DNA of 64,000 bases from Coleophoma eucalyptorum (GCA_026120035.1 JALRME010000022.1:310001-374000); one strand, 5' to 3'; positions 1 to 13,214 are shown, counted from the first letter of the stretch. Notes: generated by a model not told the origin, from the sequence alone. Made by a program: numbers and translations.

Positions 1-3000
1 CTGAGTCCAGTCAAGTCAAGGAAGGTCTGTTTGCGCTGTCTTTCTTTCTTTTTTTTGGGCATCAGTTGCAATATACTTAGTAGATGCATGTATGCAATAA
101 TGGGCATCTATAATGTACGCATGCAAAACAAGCTAAGGAAGAACAGGTGGTTTAAGATTGTAGTGTTAAGTCTAGATGGACAGATGGGTAGATGCATTGT
201 GGATGGACGTTGTGGGCATAATGGTATAGGCTGGTTCGTTGGTGTTTTACACTCCTGGTTGGTTACTTCTTCCATAGAGGAACATCTGGCCACTACATGT
301 GTCAATGTACCAGTATCAAAGCAACCAACCAGAAGTTCATTATTGACATACACATCAATCAAAACACGTCTCTTCTTGTCTCACTTTGCTTTTGCATCCA
401 GCCATTGCTCTCACGTCCACCTAAGGTACAAGCACACGCACGTACAGATATGTACACAACAAACGCCCTCACACACATACACACGCACAAGCAAACAAAC
501 ACCCTCCTTCATACACCCAGACACGGTATGATACATGGCATAAGCATGATTCAATCAGATCGATCTTGATCCCGCAGCTACAAGGTTATCGAGATCTCAA
601 ACGCTACCTGCACCCACCTCTGCTTTACCAGACTAGGCCCAACCCACGCCACCTCACTTCACAGCCCTTAAACCGGTATGTATCAATCTATCTCCAGGGT
701 CATAATGAACAAGGGTCGGCTTTCAGCGGGCGCGTGGGTGGCGCTACGTGGGATATCTGGCTGTCTTGGGTCCTTTGGGGGGGGGGGTAATAGGCTAGGC
801 CCCTCTTCACCACCTTTTCATGCGGTTTCATCACTTTGGACATCTTGCTACCGGTAAGCCAAAGTGGGGTGTTAGTTTGGTTGTTTTACTTGCTTTACTA
901 CATTCTCCTTGTGATGATCTTTTGAAGGTATGTATGTATGTATGTATGTATGTATGTATGTGTTTGCTGTGACGTGAGGTCTATCGACTAGGCGTGCGTA
1001 CGTGCGTAGGAGCATACAGGACTTGCATGCTTCCGGGATCTAAAACCATAGATGGCCTGCTAGGGGGAGGCTCCACAAGTCTGGATTACAACTGGAATAC
1101 AACCTGTGCCCTCTCCCAAATCTGTCTTCGTTTGACTGTACCAAACTTCCATCCCACCGCACAATGCAGCCCATCGAGAGACAAGAACCTGATCTCGGAT
1201 CCTTGCAGAATGCCGCATACCCTTATCCCTGCCTCCTCTGCAAGCCAGTGACACAATCAACCCATCTAGCACGAACCCAATCTGATCTCATCTCATCTCA
1301 GCACACCTACTGCATCGGCCTTCTGTTGTATATCTCACACCACAAGTGCCCAATCTGATCTCTGTGCTCACTCACACCCACACACACGCGCGTGAGCGCA
1401 CACCCAAACACGCATATGTCTACGCAGCCATTGGATCTGGCTAAATTAGCGCACACGACAACACAGCCATCCACTTAGAAGATGCATTTTGCCCAAGATA
1501 ATTTCAGCCAGCCTTTGCATCTCTGCTAACTTGTCAGCCGACCACCCCCCCCCCCCTTCCACATCCCAAGGGTCCATCAATCCCAGCCCAATCCGACTTT
1601 ACTTCAGCAAAACCCAGCATTATTACATGCAAGCGATTCAGTTGTGATGCTTGGTGTTGCCATATTGCGTCTACTTATTGAAATAACGTATGACTGAATC
1701 AACAAAGTGACCTTGTGGACGTTGGACCCATGGCTGGACTAGATACTAGAGTTGTGACTCCATTCTTCTGCTTGGTATACTTACGTACTTCCAACTCAGC
1801 GCCTACACCGAGTAATCCTTGGTAAGACAGGCAGAAAAGGTGTTGATTATTGATCATGAGCTGATCATCCTCGTCTATATCGTCAACGGAGCTGTGGAAA
1901 TACGAAAGCTTGTCTATTCGTCCAAATACAGCCTATAGCTCTGCGTTAAGCCCGTTGCTTTCTCCAACGTTCCCTCCAACTGAAGAACGGTTTCCGATCA
2001 AGTGCGGCCGGAATGTGATAGAAAGAAGGTCTTCGATCTTAGCTCCTGGATCAAAGTCTCTATCGCTCTACCTACTTGACAGAGTCACTTTACGTGCCCT
2101 TACATTCATCAAATATACATACATCTCCTTCGGCACTTCGGACCCGACCCGATTAAGCCCAGCTACTTGTACATACTGTATGTAGGTATATCGAGCTGCA
2201 ATTCATTTGCCTTTCGGAGAATTTTCTATTTTTCACTTCTGTCGGATCAAGGTTTAAGGCCCTTGCCACTAGTGTCAGATTTTCTCGCTCCTGCTGCTGA
2301 TACTTGCGTCCTCTTACTCCCTTCCTGTCACAAATTGTTTTCCTTTTCTGAGTGAAATGCAACCTACGGTGCATACTGGGCAGGCCTTGAAATGTCCACT
2401 CACGCTGGAGATAGTTTAGCTCGCTTCGCTCGCGAAAGAAAAAGAAACGACGTCAAACCTGGAAGCGAGCCTCATGAGTGGTAGCAGCGTCGCCTGCGGG
2501 TTTTGCTTGCTTTTTTGTTTTCGGTAGGCTGTATGAGTGCCTTATTGTTCCTCTTGCAGCAAGGCTCCCCATTTCTGCCCCTCCCCCCTCCCCCTTCCCC
2601 CTTCCCATGCCATCTCGCATTCTTATTCTTATCGGAAGAAACAACACGATTACGACCTGGTCGTCAAGGAGGGGCTTACTCGCGTGTTGCACATATACAT
2701 GTTTGCTTCTTGGTAAGCGACGCTACCCTACGAGTGGAGCGGACTCGCTACTAGGGTACACAGATCGGACTAGGATCTTGGATCGTGGCTTACGATTTCG
2801 CCTCGGCGAAGTGGACAACCAGCTGGGGTTTGGTAACGTCTGGTTCTTTCGATGGTTGTATGGTTGGGATTTATTTTGTTTGCGATCTACTGGGACAGGG
2901 TCTTCTGTACGGTAAGAGCTGGCCGCTTGACAGGGTCCAGGAAGCGCTGCAGGTAAGCCAATTACAACACAAGAGCTCGAGAAAAGAAGGATGTGGATTT

Positions 3001-6000
3001 TGTGGATTGCTATGAGCTGCAAAATTCTTGGTCGTGCATCTATCCTCGTAAGGAAGCCACCCAGTAGTCAAAAGGGAAGACCCGACCCGGATGGCGCAAG
3101 GAAATTGAGAAAAGGAGAAGTAAGTCGCTGACTCGGACCAACGAGTTGGCGCGTGGGCCGCGCAGCATGAATCGGGCGTGCGGAGAGGAGGCATGCAAGC
3201 AAGATACAGATGGAGGTAGATTTCAGAGAACTTAAATGATCAAATGGGGAATATGTCCGAAAGAATCTCAGGACGGGTCCGAAACGGCTTTGTTTCTGCT
3301 GCAATACGACTCTCTGAACTATTGCCCGTATTCTACTCGTCACATTTAGCTATTCCAACAATCTAACTGAGTTGATTAAATCCAAGCCTCGCTTTCAATT
3401 CTTGCCGAAAGTGGTGCTTTTCTCGGCTGCAGACCTGGTTGGTGTCTTGGGGGGCATAGGACTTGATGTCTACGGGTCTACGGGTCTGCATATATATGTA
3501 GGTAGGTATGCATGCATGCATGCAAGAGCATGTTGCTTTTCACATGTAGTGATGCGGGTAGATGCAGATCTTCGGAGATGCTATTGTTCCATCGCCTCGC
3601 TTGCTTGGGTTGACAGAAAACTGGACATTTTGGCCCTGGCTGTCGATGAATAGATATTGATCACCTCGTCAGATCTGAGTTAATGAAGGGGTTAGAATGT
3701 TTCCAAGACATACAATCTAAGATTCACGTAGTATGTGAGGGAGCGGCTGCGGCTGAGAAGGCTATTCTACTACCAGGAAATGAAGGGTGTCCATCATCGC
3801 TTACAACAAGCTCAGAGTAAAGCAAGGCAGAAACTGTTCAAGGCATGGCTTGCATGGTTTTCCAGGGTCCTTCTGGCCAGATTCCGATACCACCATACCC
3901 ACTATGCAAAAAGGAAGGTTCAGGCGGGATCGGTTGATGGCAAAGCGTGCGGTGTCAGGTTGGGGTTGGGGAGAAATATGTGGTAGATCCTTACCTGTCA
4001 CAAAAATCATTCTCGGACATGATAGACGAGACAAAATGTCGGTGTGCCGCATATGTGATAATGTAACGGCTAGGAGAGAGAATGCGATACCAGCCTCGGT
4101 TGGAGCATAATTTGTGATATATCCCCCCAAGCATCACAACTGTATCTATTCGTGCAACAATCTGGAACATAATATAGAGTTGTGATGTCATTACCGAGGA
4201 ATAATGACAGCCGCAGCTTACGTGGCGTCTGGTAAATCCCAGAGTTGTGGTTAGAAGACTTAGTCAGAAGAGTGTAAGCTTGACTGATCAACCTCGAATG
4301 GGGTTGAGCCTCCGGCCGTGTGTAGGTAATAGAAAGGGCAATGTGTTTACCACGCGAGCTGACAGCGACATGTTCGATCTCGCGAGCCGTAGCGTTTTGG
4401 CTGATATTGACGCGGTCTTACTTAGCCCAGGGATCCCATCTAGTTCCACGAGCAGCAGAGTGTCAGATGCTTCACGGCCAACCGGGTCGCGTCAGGAAAG
4501 GCCTTTCCACCACATGGTCAGATCTTTGAGAGATCTGACAGAGTTACTCGCACACCCGTATTCGAAGCAGCGCTCGCTTACAAGGGCAACCTCGCAACGC
4601 TGATCTTGTGCAATTGTTGAATGTCAACCAGTCGAGGTAGCTCTGCGCAAAGCCCATCCTCAACAAGGTTCCAGACCGCCTGGCCAACAACGGCAACCTT
4701 GTTGCTCTCTCTGAATTACACTTAATTCCAGGAAGATCGTCTGGCACCACGGTATGGATATATTCTCCAAGAATGCAATCAAGTTTCAGCTTCAGCCGTG
4801 GAATACGGGACACCTGTTGAGCCTGTTGAACCTGCTGAGCCTGCATAAGCCGAAATGGCTTGTGATCAAGACGTCGCTTAGAATATTCCGGTGACACCAG
4901 TAGTGAATGTCACCAGCGGAGAAACCATTTGTGCTTGTGGAACTGATACGTTGCCAGCAGAAGCCTCTTCCGTAATGTACTTGCAACAAGATCGATGCGT
5001 AAGGCGCAGGCTGGTGGATGAATGATAGGGTACTGTAACCGATGTCGTACATGACGATGCTTGCTTTGTTGTTGAAGCTGTTGTCCAACGTAGCCGTGGT
5101 TGAGATCTTGGTACTGGAGCCACGGAAGCGTACATGCCCCGTCTGGTCAAGGAAATGCCAGTGGAAGAGGCAGGGAGACGCGGATACGGATGAACTCTCG
5201 TATGCTACGGCGCAGAAGGGTTGACACGGCAAGGAGTTTGCTTCTTGATCCGCATCCGCAAGTCCAGTCACGATCACGATCACGATCATGACGGCCATGC
5301 TAGACTTATAGATGGTGGTTGAGTATTGCCGTTGGCACACGTGGTTGAACCGATGTGGTCGAGGGCGGGCCAATCTCCAACAAGCTACAGAATCTGATCT
5401 CTCACATCGCAGGAATCTAGATAATGTTTCCGCGTTTTGTGTCCAGACAGCATCGGCTACAGTACACCCTCTCAGACAATAACTAAGTTTGTATTGAGGC
5501 CTCGGTCTCACAATTGCTACTTTGCCGCGAAAACCTGCTCAAAATTCAAGAACGGGAGGAACATAGTGTAACGAGATGCAAGGGAGAGACATTGTCTATC
5601 ACGGGTTTTCGTCAGAAAGGGTGAAAGCTTGATATGGTCGCCGACCTGATGTACACAGGGAACAAGGGACGGCTGTCGGGGATTGGACTGCAGGTATTGG
5701 TCCCGCGCAGGTGATTTCGTGATATCGGGGCATTGTCTGTCAACGCGTCTTCACGCTATCTCCCTGACAACAGCTTAGCTGTTTCAGTACATATATACAA
5801 CACCTTGTTTACTCTTCCATATTCCAGAAGAACAGTGGCCATTCGTTCGCGAGAAGCCCGACTAGTCGTCAATATGTCGCAGAATCTAGCGTTGGTGTTG
5901 TTGGACCAAAAACGGTAAAGTCATCCGGAGTTTTGGGCGGCGGGGTTGCAAAAAAAATGACGGAATCGGATATTGGTAAGCAGACCGCAAACTACGACCC

Positions 6001-6406
6001 CACTACTGCGACAACGATATTACCAATCCTTCCTATCAACAACCTCACAAAATCATCGGATTGTCCGATAGTATCTTTATCCTAACTTACAAAGGTGTAG
6101 CCGAGGTCCCAAGATATTTTTTACCTCCATACGTACACATAACATGGCGAATTGAACCTTCTACGACGCGGGGTTCTTTTGAGGATCTTAGAAGATTATC
6201 TGGGGAAGATTCATATCGAGCTCGAGGGATCTGCCCTGTGCACCAGTAGCGTTCCTGTACACAAAACCTCAGCCTCAATCTTTGCGTGCAAGCGCAATTG
6301 CCTTGGAGAAACACTGCCACTCAAAAGGCAGAGATTGGGAGGCACAGGCGAAGGCAGGAAGATAGGCTTGGGAACTGTTCATTACAGATAATTGAGCTTT
6401 GAAGAC
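1..6406. other. long region with no supportable gene
   Basis: I find no reading frame here with the look of a fungal protein and no splice-joined exons. Open frames exist (for example 31-531 on + and 4792-5511 on -), but their translations are low-complexity or Cys/Arg/Ser-rich and match no family I know. The stretch holds pyrimidine-rich blocks, short homopolymers (a G run near 780-789, a C run near 1544-1556) and microsatellites. It may contain the untranslated part of a neighbouring gene or a non-coding transcript, but nothing in the sequence proves it. Confidence 0.55.
927..961. repeat. (GTAT)n tetranucleotide microsatellite
   Basis: About eight uninterrupted GTAT units. It lies in non-coding sequence and is a likely length-polymorphic site. 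Confidence 0.9.
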
Positions 6407-8728
6407 ATGGGTCTTCTGTACGTTTTACTGCCCGATACTAAGTTCTGCTTGAGCTAACCTAGACTTTAACAGGGCTTTAGGAACACCGCTGGACTGGCCC
6501 GAGGCCAAGCAGAGTGCCGACCAAGTCCGTGAATGGGGAATAAAGGTGAGAGCATTATCAGGGTGGACTCGGGGATAGGAGTGCTAATACAACATTAGCA
6601 ACTTCTGGCTATATGGAATCGTGCCAAAGGGAAAGAGAGAGATGCTCTACTTTGGGGAGACGAGGTCAGGATAATTGCCATGAGCTCGGGATAACTACTG
6701 ATTTCTGAGAAGGTGGAATATCTGGTCGTCACATATTCAGAGTCCGATCCGATCGTGAAATTGTCACTGCGACAGGCCGATATTCTAACTGCATTGGCTG
6801 AAGATCAGGAATTGGCCAAGAATGGTGGCTGTGTCCCTGCTTTGCAAGATGTTGAGGTCAACAAGTGAGTTTGCATCGTCACACCTGAAATTATCAGTTG
6901 TTGACTGTACCTTTGAAGAGGAACACCATTGCCCGTATTCCATCCAGAATTTGGTCGTTTTATGCTAGAGGCTACACCAGGAAAACCATGGGGAATTGGG
7001 CTGAAAGACCTCCTTGATGTCGAGCCCAATATGAAATGGAGGTTAGAACTTCTATTCGCCTGAGACTCAAGGATTAACATGTTCTAGACGCAAAATCATC
7101 AAAGAACACATGCACGACGACGAATTCCCAATCACGTTAACGACTTATCCACGCCTAGGAAGCCCTGGAGAATTCACAATTCCTTACTATCCTCCTTCTG
7201 GCGAGAAGCTTCGTTCGCAATTTGTTCCCGATGAAATTGCCAATCCTCACATTCGTTTTCCAACGCTGGCCGCCAACATACGAGCTCGAAGAGGTCGAAA
7301 GGTGCAGGTAAATGTTCCTATTTTCAAGGATGAAAATACTCCTTGGCCTTGGAAAGATCCTACTGTCAATTATGACCTGCACAATTGGCCAGAAGACGAT
7401 GATGTTCGAAACGGAGCGTCTCCGGATAATTTCATCCACATGGATGCTATGGCTTTTGGTATGGGCAGTTGCTGCCTCCAAATTACGTTCCAAGCGAAGA
7501 ACATCACTGAGGGCAGGCGGATGTATGATCAGCTAAGCCCGCTTGCTCCGATACTCCTTGCTCTCACTGCCGCAACTCCTATATATAAAGGATTTCTTGC
7601 GGATACTGATGTAAGATGGAACCAAATCAGCAGAGCTGTGGATGACCGTACAGCGGAGGAGCTAGGAGAGAAGGTTAGTTTTCGCAACAATAGCACAAAA
7701 TGAAGACTAATCCTTGGCAGCCACTAGAGCATGACAGATGGCGCATACCAAAATCCAGGTATGCCTCAAACTCAACCTACATATCAGAGGATCCACGACT
7801 CCGTAAGGAATACCTGGATCCAGACCTTGTTATCGACCAAGATATCAAGCAAGAGCTGATGAATGGTGGTATGGACGACCGCTTGGCGACTCATTTTGCC
7901 CATCTCTTCATTCGAGACCCCATTGTGGTCTTCAATGAAGACCTTGAAGAACTGGATCTTACTAAAACCGATCATTTTGAAAACCTGCAGTCGACCAACT
8001 GGCAACATCTGCGTTTCAAACCACCGCCAGCTGACAGTGACATTGGCTGGCGTGTGGAATTCCGCCCAATGGAAATCCAGATCACCGACTTTGAAAACGC
8101 AGCTTTTTCTGTCTTCATGGTCCTCATTACCCGAGCAATCCTCTCCTTCGACCTCAATTTCTATATCCCCATTTCCAAAGTGACGGAAAACATGGAAACT
8201 GCCCATGTGAGAGATGCAGTACTAGACCAGAAGTTCTATTTCCGCAAAAACCCTTTCCCAGTTCGTGTCCCACGACCTTATTCTTCCAATGGTGTCCCAT
8301 CAGGTACGAATACACCCGCCATGATGAGCAGACCGCCCACCCCTAGTGGTCCCATCGAAGACGAGTACACTTTAATGAGCATCGATGAGATCATGAACGG
8401 CTCTTCGGATGAATCAGGAACTGACTTTCCTGGTCTGATCCCACTGGTAGAATCCTATCTCGATAGTGTCAACGTCGACGTGATGACACGATGTGAATTA
8501 GCATCGTATCTTGATCTTATCCGCAAGCGTGCAAATGGCACCTTGTGGACCGTCGCAAAGTGGATCCGGCACTATGTGGCTGAACATAAGGACTACAAGA
8601 AAGATAGTGTGGTCCATGATCAGATCAACCATGATCTCATTGGGGAAGTGATCAAGATTGGAAATGGTGACATGAAGGAGGTTAAAGATGCGGAGAAGAT
8701 GTTGGGAGGTCTCAAAGGCTGTAAATAG
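6407..8728 (+). CDS. glutamate-cysteine ligase (gamma-glutamylcysteine synthetase)
   Basis: The enzyme joins glutamate to cysteine using ATP, the first and usually rate-limiting step of glutathione synthesis in the cytosol. My model has seven exons: 6407-6417, 6473-6545, 6599-6664, 6713-6864, 6919-7041, 7088-7673 and 7721-8728, giving 672 residues, normal for the eukaryotic GCS family (PF03074). Start is the ATG at 6407: its 11-base exon supplies the MGLL opening typical of eukaryotic homologues and splices in frame. Conserved blocks include GDEVEYLVV, KGTPLPVFHPEFGRFMLEATPG-type sequence after intron 4, the FGMGSCCLQITFQ block around 7455, and GWRVEFRPMEIQ near 8050. The serine/proline-rich insertion near 8280-8420 (about 45 residues) is a variable loop. 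All phases agree, so the gene looks intact. Identification is by family motifs and is secure; the exact first exon is slightly less so. Confidence 0.95.
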
Positions 8729-9296
8729 AATTGCCTTGGGTCTATGGATGGAAAACTCCGTACCAAATTTTCTGTTGGAAATAGACATTGAGAAAGCAAT
8801 GTGAGTAACATACCCGATAAGCAATAAGAGTACCGTTGCCAAGTTTCGTTGCCAAGCACAGAGCTGGTTGCCCTACCAGAATTCGTGACGGCACAGCCGG
8901 AAAACTTACCCGTTTTAAGAAGCCATACTAGAGTGAAACGGCCTATAAGAATAATTTAGTATCAGAGATTAGCTACTTCAATGGTTAACAGTCTTATTAT
9001 ATGTCTAATGTCTCTGGATATACCTTTAGGTGTAAAGATATCTCCTTTAACTAAGTGACCTAAATATATGGCTTATTTTGGGCAAGTTACAAGCGCCATC
9101 ACGGATTCTGTCGCGAACCGGCTAGTGCCCCAAACGGGAGATGCTGATGTGAGCTTTTAGCCGTTCTTGGAATCCACATCAACTACACTTGCTACGCACC
9201 TGCGCCTCCTGGTTACCGACCTTATATATACCATACTGTTTGATTCTTTGTGGATGCTCTACACTACTGCCGCTTCTATACTATTTTCGAGTGGGC
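8729..9296. other. AT-rich intergenic region
   Basis: This stretch separates two + strand genes. The part at about 8940-9085 is AT-rich, and on the minus strand it weakly resembles a decayed retroelement reverse-transcriptase segment with several stops; I do not call it as a feature. The last 150 bases probably hold the promoter and leader of the downstream regulator. Confidence 0.4.
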
Positions 9297-11099
9297 ATGT
9301 CTTCAAGCGACGGGGAGCCAGCTCGAAGAGCATCCCACGTGCAATCCTCGTCACCTGACTCTAGCTCTTCATATACAAGCAGCCCGCGACGACCAGTACC
9401 TAACCCTCTACCCGTGCGAGTGAGAATAAGAACGGGCAGGGCTGGCAAGCCAAAAACGAGATCTGGCTGCCATACTTGCAAAGCTCGACGAGTGAAGTGT
9501 GACGAAGGAAAACCATTCTGTCAGCGTTGCATCAAATATGGCACGGCTTGCGAGGGCTACGCGAAGAAGCCTTCGAAGCCAGCGAAGGTAGCCAAAACTC
9601 GCATCTTACTTCCCAAAGAGTCGCTTCCCAAGCATGTTGCCAGGGTCGCCACACCCAACATCAGAATAACTTCGCATGCTCGATTTTCAGACCCTCTGGA
9701 GGCCCAGAGTTTTCGCACGTACTTGAACCAGACTGCTCGGCAGATTCCCGGGGCTTTCAAAAGCTCATTATGGGAGAAGCTTATTCCCCAGATCAGCGAG
9801 CATGTTCCTTTCGTGCGCCATGCGATAATTGCCATCGGCTCGTTACAGAAGAGCAAATTTCAGCTACAGACTTCACCATTCAACGCAGATGACTATATGA
9901 AATATCAGTATGCACTCAAGCAATATGATAGGTCCCTCAGGAGTATGAGAGAAGCTATTGCGGCTGGTTACCATGACTTGAGGAAAGCTCTGATTGCCTG
10001 CTTATTGGTCTACTGTTTTGAGGGCATATTAGGGAATCAAGCGTCCGCAATAGCTCATGCTCAAAGCGGGCTCATGCTACTGTATCACTGGAAGGGTAGC
10101 AGACCCAATGGGAAGCCGTTGAAGGCAATCAAAAACGCATGGGAGAAAGGTTACCTAGAACGTGAAATTACCGAGGCATTTGCAGCCCTAGATTTACAAG
10201 TCTTATTTTTTATCGATAGCAGAAGCCCGGATGTCCATCGACAGACAGTTCAAGCTGAGAGCACGTTTCTAGGCACGATACCACAGTTTACGGACTTTGC
10301 AGCTGCGAAAGAGTGCTGGCAGCACATGATAAGTAGGAATTTTCATTTCTCAAAGTCATTACAGCATTATGATCTTACTGCAGCCCATGAGGAGCGAGAG
10401 GGAGATTCTTGGGAAGGGGAAGCCAAGATGGCAAAAGACGAGCTCCTGGGAAGTTCTACCATGGATGGACCAGCTTCAGTGAAAGCAGAGCAGATGAAAT
10501 ATCGTCGACAAATCCACCAGTGGATGGAAGCATCAAGTAGACTCTTTACTGAAATCAAAGCTGGGGGAAGCAAAGAAGAGCAAATTGGAGTCGCGATACT
10601 TCAAGTGCAGGCGTACACGAACGATATTATGCTTGCCGGGGCATTTTTCACCAGTGACATAGAATACGACGTATTCATTCCAGAATTCACAAGAATAGTC
10701 GAGCTTGGCGAATTTATTTATCCCAACTTGCTCGGTACTTCAGCAAACGACTTAACCCTGACTGCTTTGCGGTTTCACTTCGACATCGGAATTGTTGCTT
10801 CGTTGTTCCTTGTTGCTTCTCGTTGCCGCTTTGATAGCATTAGACAACGAGCCATTACTTTGCTGCTGAGCGCAAACTATAGAGAGGGGATATGGGATGC
10901 CCAGGCCGTCGCTAATATTGCCGTTTGGCTCAGGAGCGTCGAGCGTGAAGACATTGGCGAGGACAACTTCATACGAGAAGAGAAAAGAGCCTTTCTAACC
11001 GCCATAAATATCGACCTACATCGCAAGAGAGCAATTGTGGGCTGCTCGCAAAGGATAAATGGGGGGCTGATTTCAAGATCATCATCTCTGACCTGGTAA
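9297..11099 (+). CDS. Zn2Cys6 fungal transcription factor
   Basis: A single-exon gene of 600 codons. The ATG at 9297 is preferred over an upstream non-conserved extension because the protein then starts with a Ser-rich segment and a basic stretch (RVRIRTGRAGKPKTRSG) that usually sits just before this type of zinc cluster. The binuclear cluster follows at residues 58-88 with spacing C-x2-C-x6-C-x6-C-x2-C-x6-C, the DNA-binding domain of Gal4-type nuclear regulators. The remaining roughly 500 residues are helical and match the style of the fungal-specific regulatory domain PF11951 (for example the FVRHAIIAIGSL and ALKQYDRSLR segments). Target genes cannot be read from the sequence. The AYG1-like hydrolase 650 bases downstream on the same strand is the nearest candidate, but adjacency is the only evidence. 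Confidence 0.9.
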   Translation: MSSSDGEPARRASHVQSSSPDSSSSYTSSPRRPVPNPLPVRVRIRTGRAGKPKTRSGCHTCKARRVKCDEGKPFCQRCIKYGTACEGYAKKPSKPAKVAKTRILLPKESLPKHVARVATPNIRITSHARFSDPLEAQSFRTYLNQTARQIPGAFKSSLWEKLIPQISEHVPFVRHAIIAIGSLQKSKFQLQTSPFNADDYMKYQYALKQYDRSLRSMREAIAAGYHDLRKALIACLLVYCFEGILGNQASAIAHAQSGLMLLYHWKGSRPNGKPLKAIKNAWEKGYLEREITEAFAALDLQVLFFIDSRSPDVHRQTVQAESTFLGTIPQFTDFAAAKECWQHMISRNFHFSKSLQHYDLTAAHEEREGDSWEGEAKMAKDELLGSSTMDGPASVKAEQMKYRRQIHQWMEASSRLFTEIKAGGSKEEQIGVAILQVQAYTNDIMLAGAFFTSDIEYDVFIPEFTRIVELGEFIYPNLLGTSANDLTLTALRFHFDIGIVASLFLVASRCRFDSIRQRAITLLLSANYREGIWDAQAVANIAVWLRSVEREDIGEDNFIREEKRAFLTAINIDLHRKRAIVGCSQRINGGLISRSSSLTW

Positions 11100-11748
11100 T
11101 TGTATTACTAGGGGTTGTGGTTGCGTGAAACCAGAAACGGGGCCTAATAGCCACCGTAGCTTATTTTTATCGCACGAGATATGCAAACCGAACCTTTGAG
11201 CACTTGATTTGTTCGGTGTTGATTTCTCGCATCGCATTGTTAGTGCCACGATAGCCTTGCGAGTTTAAGGCATAGTTATCCGAGCCATCAGACCAGACTA
11301 CCACTCACAAACCAGTTCCCAAGTAGTGCACAGGCGGCCTTGGCAAATCGGACGATGTCCGATTCTTATATCAAGCTGAGAATAGTCCACATTGGTGTGT
11401 ACAATTTTTCCCATACAACTCTATCTATCACTTCCAGAATTATGTCAGATATGCTCCAGGCCTATATGAATCGCTTGCGTCTCGCCATATTGCAGTACGA
11501 GTGCGTAACCCCTCTGCGAGTCGGAGTCCGAGCCGTTCCCCCTAGGTAGAACACAGACTTAGTAACGCTCGCTAATAAATACGCCCAGAAACCGTTCCAA
11601 CAGCATTCCCCAGCCTCGCATCGTAGCAGTCAAATCGTATTATAAAGTCCCCGCCCGGGTCACCAAGACAAGATCGAAGAAGTACTCTCGAGGAAAGATC
11701 GCTGAAATCGTATCTAAGAATCAATCCAAGGATTATTAGCTACACAGG
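11100..11748. other. intergenic region upstream of the AYG1-like gene
   Basis: No gene seen. A TATA-like TATTATAAAG lies near 11637-11646, about 100 bases before the downstream ATG, which is a reasonable position for a core promoter. Confidence 0.4.
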
Positions 11749-13214
11749 ATGGCCGAACAAGCAGGCACCGAGGGGGGCAAGAGGAGCTGGATCTTGGGAG
11801 AGAAGTTCGAGAAAAGGATGCCGCATCACGATGGAATCAAGGCATTGTGGGAGACGAAGTGGAAATTTCCAGTAGGCATCCTAATCTCTCATCTTTTCCC
11901 TCACGCGCTGACCCATTCTCCAGTGTACATTAAGCGTGTACCCATTTCACGATGGCAAATTTGAAGATTTTGAGCCTGTGTTTGAGTATTTGATAGCTGT
12001 GAGTCTCAAAGCCTGAAATTTAGGGCCACAAAGTTTCTCAAAACTAATGATTGGCAAGAATAATATTAATGACGGATTCGGCGATCCCTATACGGAAGCA
12101 TTTTTCCCAGTAGCCGAGAAGCTTACCGCAGAAGCGGATGGGTGTGAAGACACCGCCAAAGCTTCAGAATTATATCTTCGCGCAGCATGTCTCTACCGCA
12201 TAGCTCGCTTTCCGTACATCACCAACTTTCCCGAGGTTAGCTCGCAGAGCAAGTGGAAAGCATGGCAAGCACAGAAAGAAGCTTATCTGAAAGCTGGTTC
12301 GAAGTGGGATTGCCCTGTGCGTGCAGTTGACGTCCCTCACACAGAACGACAAGGAGCTGATCGAGAGATCATCCCCGTGTATGTACGCTTGCCTAAGAGC
12401 GCTGAAGCCGGCAGCAAATGCCCTGTTGTTCTTCTGCTCACAGGCCTCGATGGTTATCGACCAGATAACACGCAACGCTGCGAGGAATTCCTCTCCCGCG
12501 GGTGGGGATGCGTGATTGCTGAGGTACCTGGCACGGCCGAGTGCCCTGCAGATCCATCTGATGCAGCAGGACCAGATCGTCTTTGGACTGCTCTGCTAGA
12601 TTGGATGCAGAAGGAAAACAGCTTCGACATGCAAAAAGTCATGGTCTGGGGCTTGAGTACTGGGGGTTATTATGCTGTGCGCATAGCACATACTCATCGC
12701 GAGCGCCTTGTCGGTTCCATTGCACAAGGAGCTGGAACGCATCATTTCTTTGATGCCGACTGGATTGAAAAGGCTGGTGGGCATGAGTACCCTTTTGCGT
12801 AAGTATTTCCAGCTTATGAAAAGAAGGTACAAGTCTAATAGCAGCTGTAGGCTTGGCCCTCCCATTGCGCAGAAGCACGGCTATACCTCTTTCGAGGAAT
12901 TCAAACAGGGTGCCCAGAAGAAATTTTCCTTGCTCGAAACCGGTATCCTGGGAAGGCCTTCGACAAGACTCCTGCTAATTAATGTAAGCTCTTTTCATTA
13001 TCAGTGTTGATTTGGAGATAAAATTAGATTACTGATTTCACCATTATAGGGCGTTGATGATGGTCTCATGCCCATAGAGGACTCCATGCTCCTCTTCGAA
13101 CACGGAACACCAAAGGAAGCGCGCTTCTTTCCAAAGGCCTTGCATATGGGCTATCCAATGGCCAACGCCTCTGTTTACCCATGGATGGAGAGTGTAATGG
13201 CCTCTACCGTATAA
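11749..13214 (+). CDS. AYG1-like alpha/beta hydrolase (polyketide-shortening type)
   Basis: Five exons, 11749-11871, 11924-11998, 12059-12798, 12851-12983 and 13050-13214, give 411 residues. The protein resembles Aspergillus AYG1, the hydrolase that shortens a heptaketide to tetrahydroxynaphthalene in DHN-melanin synthesis, throughout its length: the SWILGEKFE start, [18 protein letters not shown] across intron 1, [23 protein letters not shown] and HEYPFA. Likely catalytic residues are Ser266 in GLSTGG, Asp360 or Asp361 in [11 protein letters not shown], and His389 in LHMGYP; all are present, so the enzyme looks active. No polyketide synthase or melanin reductase gene lies in this window, so either the pathway is encoded elsewhere or the paralogue acts on another acyl substrate. 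The neighbouring Zn2Cys6 factor could regulate it (inference). Confidence 0.9.

Noticed and set aside
31..569. Open frames of 166 and 90 codons at the left edge
   Set aside because: Their composition (His, Thr, Cys from CA-rich DNA) and the lack of splice-linked exons suggest non-coding DNA.
4792..5511. 239-codon minus-strand open frame with a hydrophobic VMIVIVIVTGLA segment
   Set aside because: The hydrophobic run comes from a CACGAT hexamer repeat at 5269-5289; the rest has no domain, and overlapping frames look equally random.
8940..9090. Possible gypsy reverse-transcriptase relic on the minus strand (a weak LGHLV-like reading)
   Set aside because: Stops and frame changes leave too little to tell it from chance; a translated search against gypsy polyproteins would decide.
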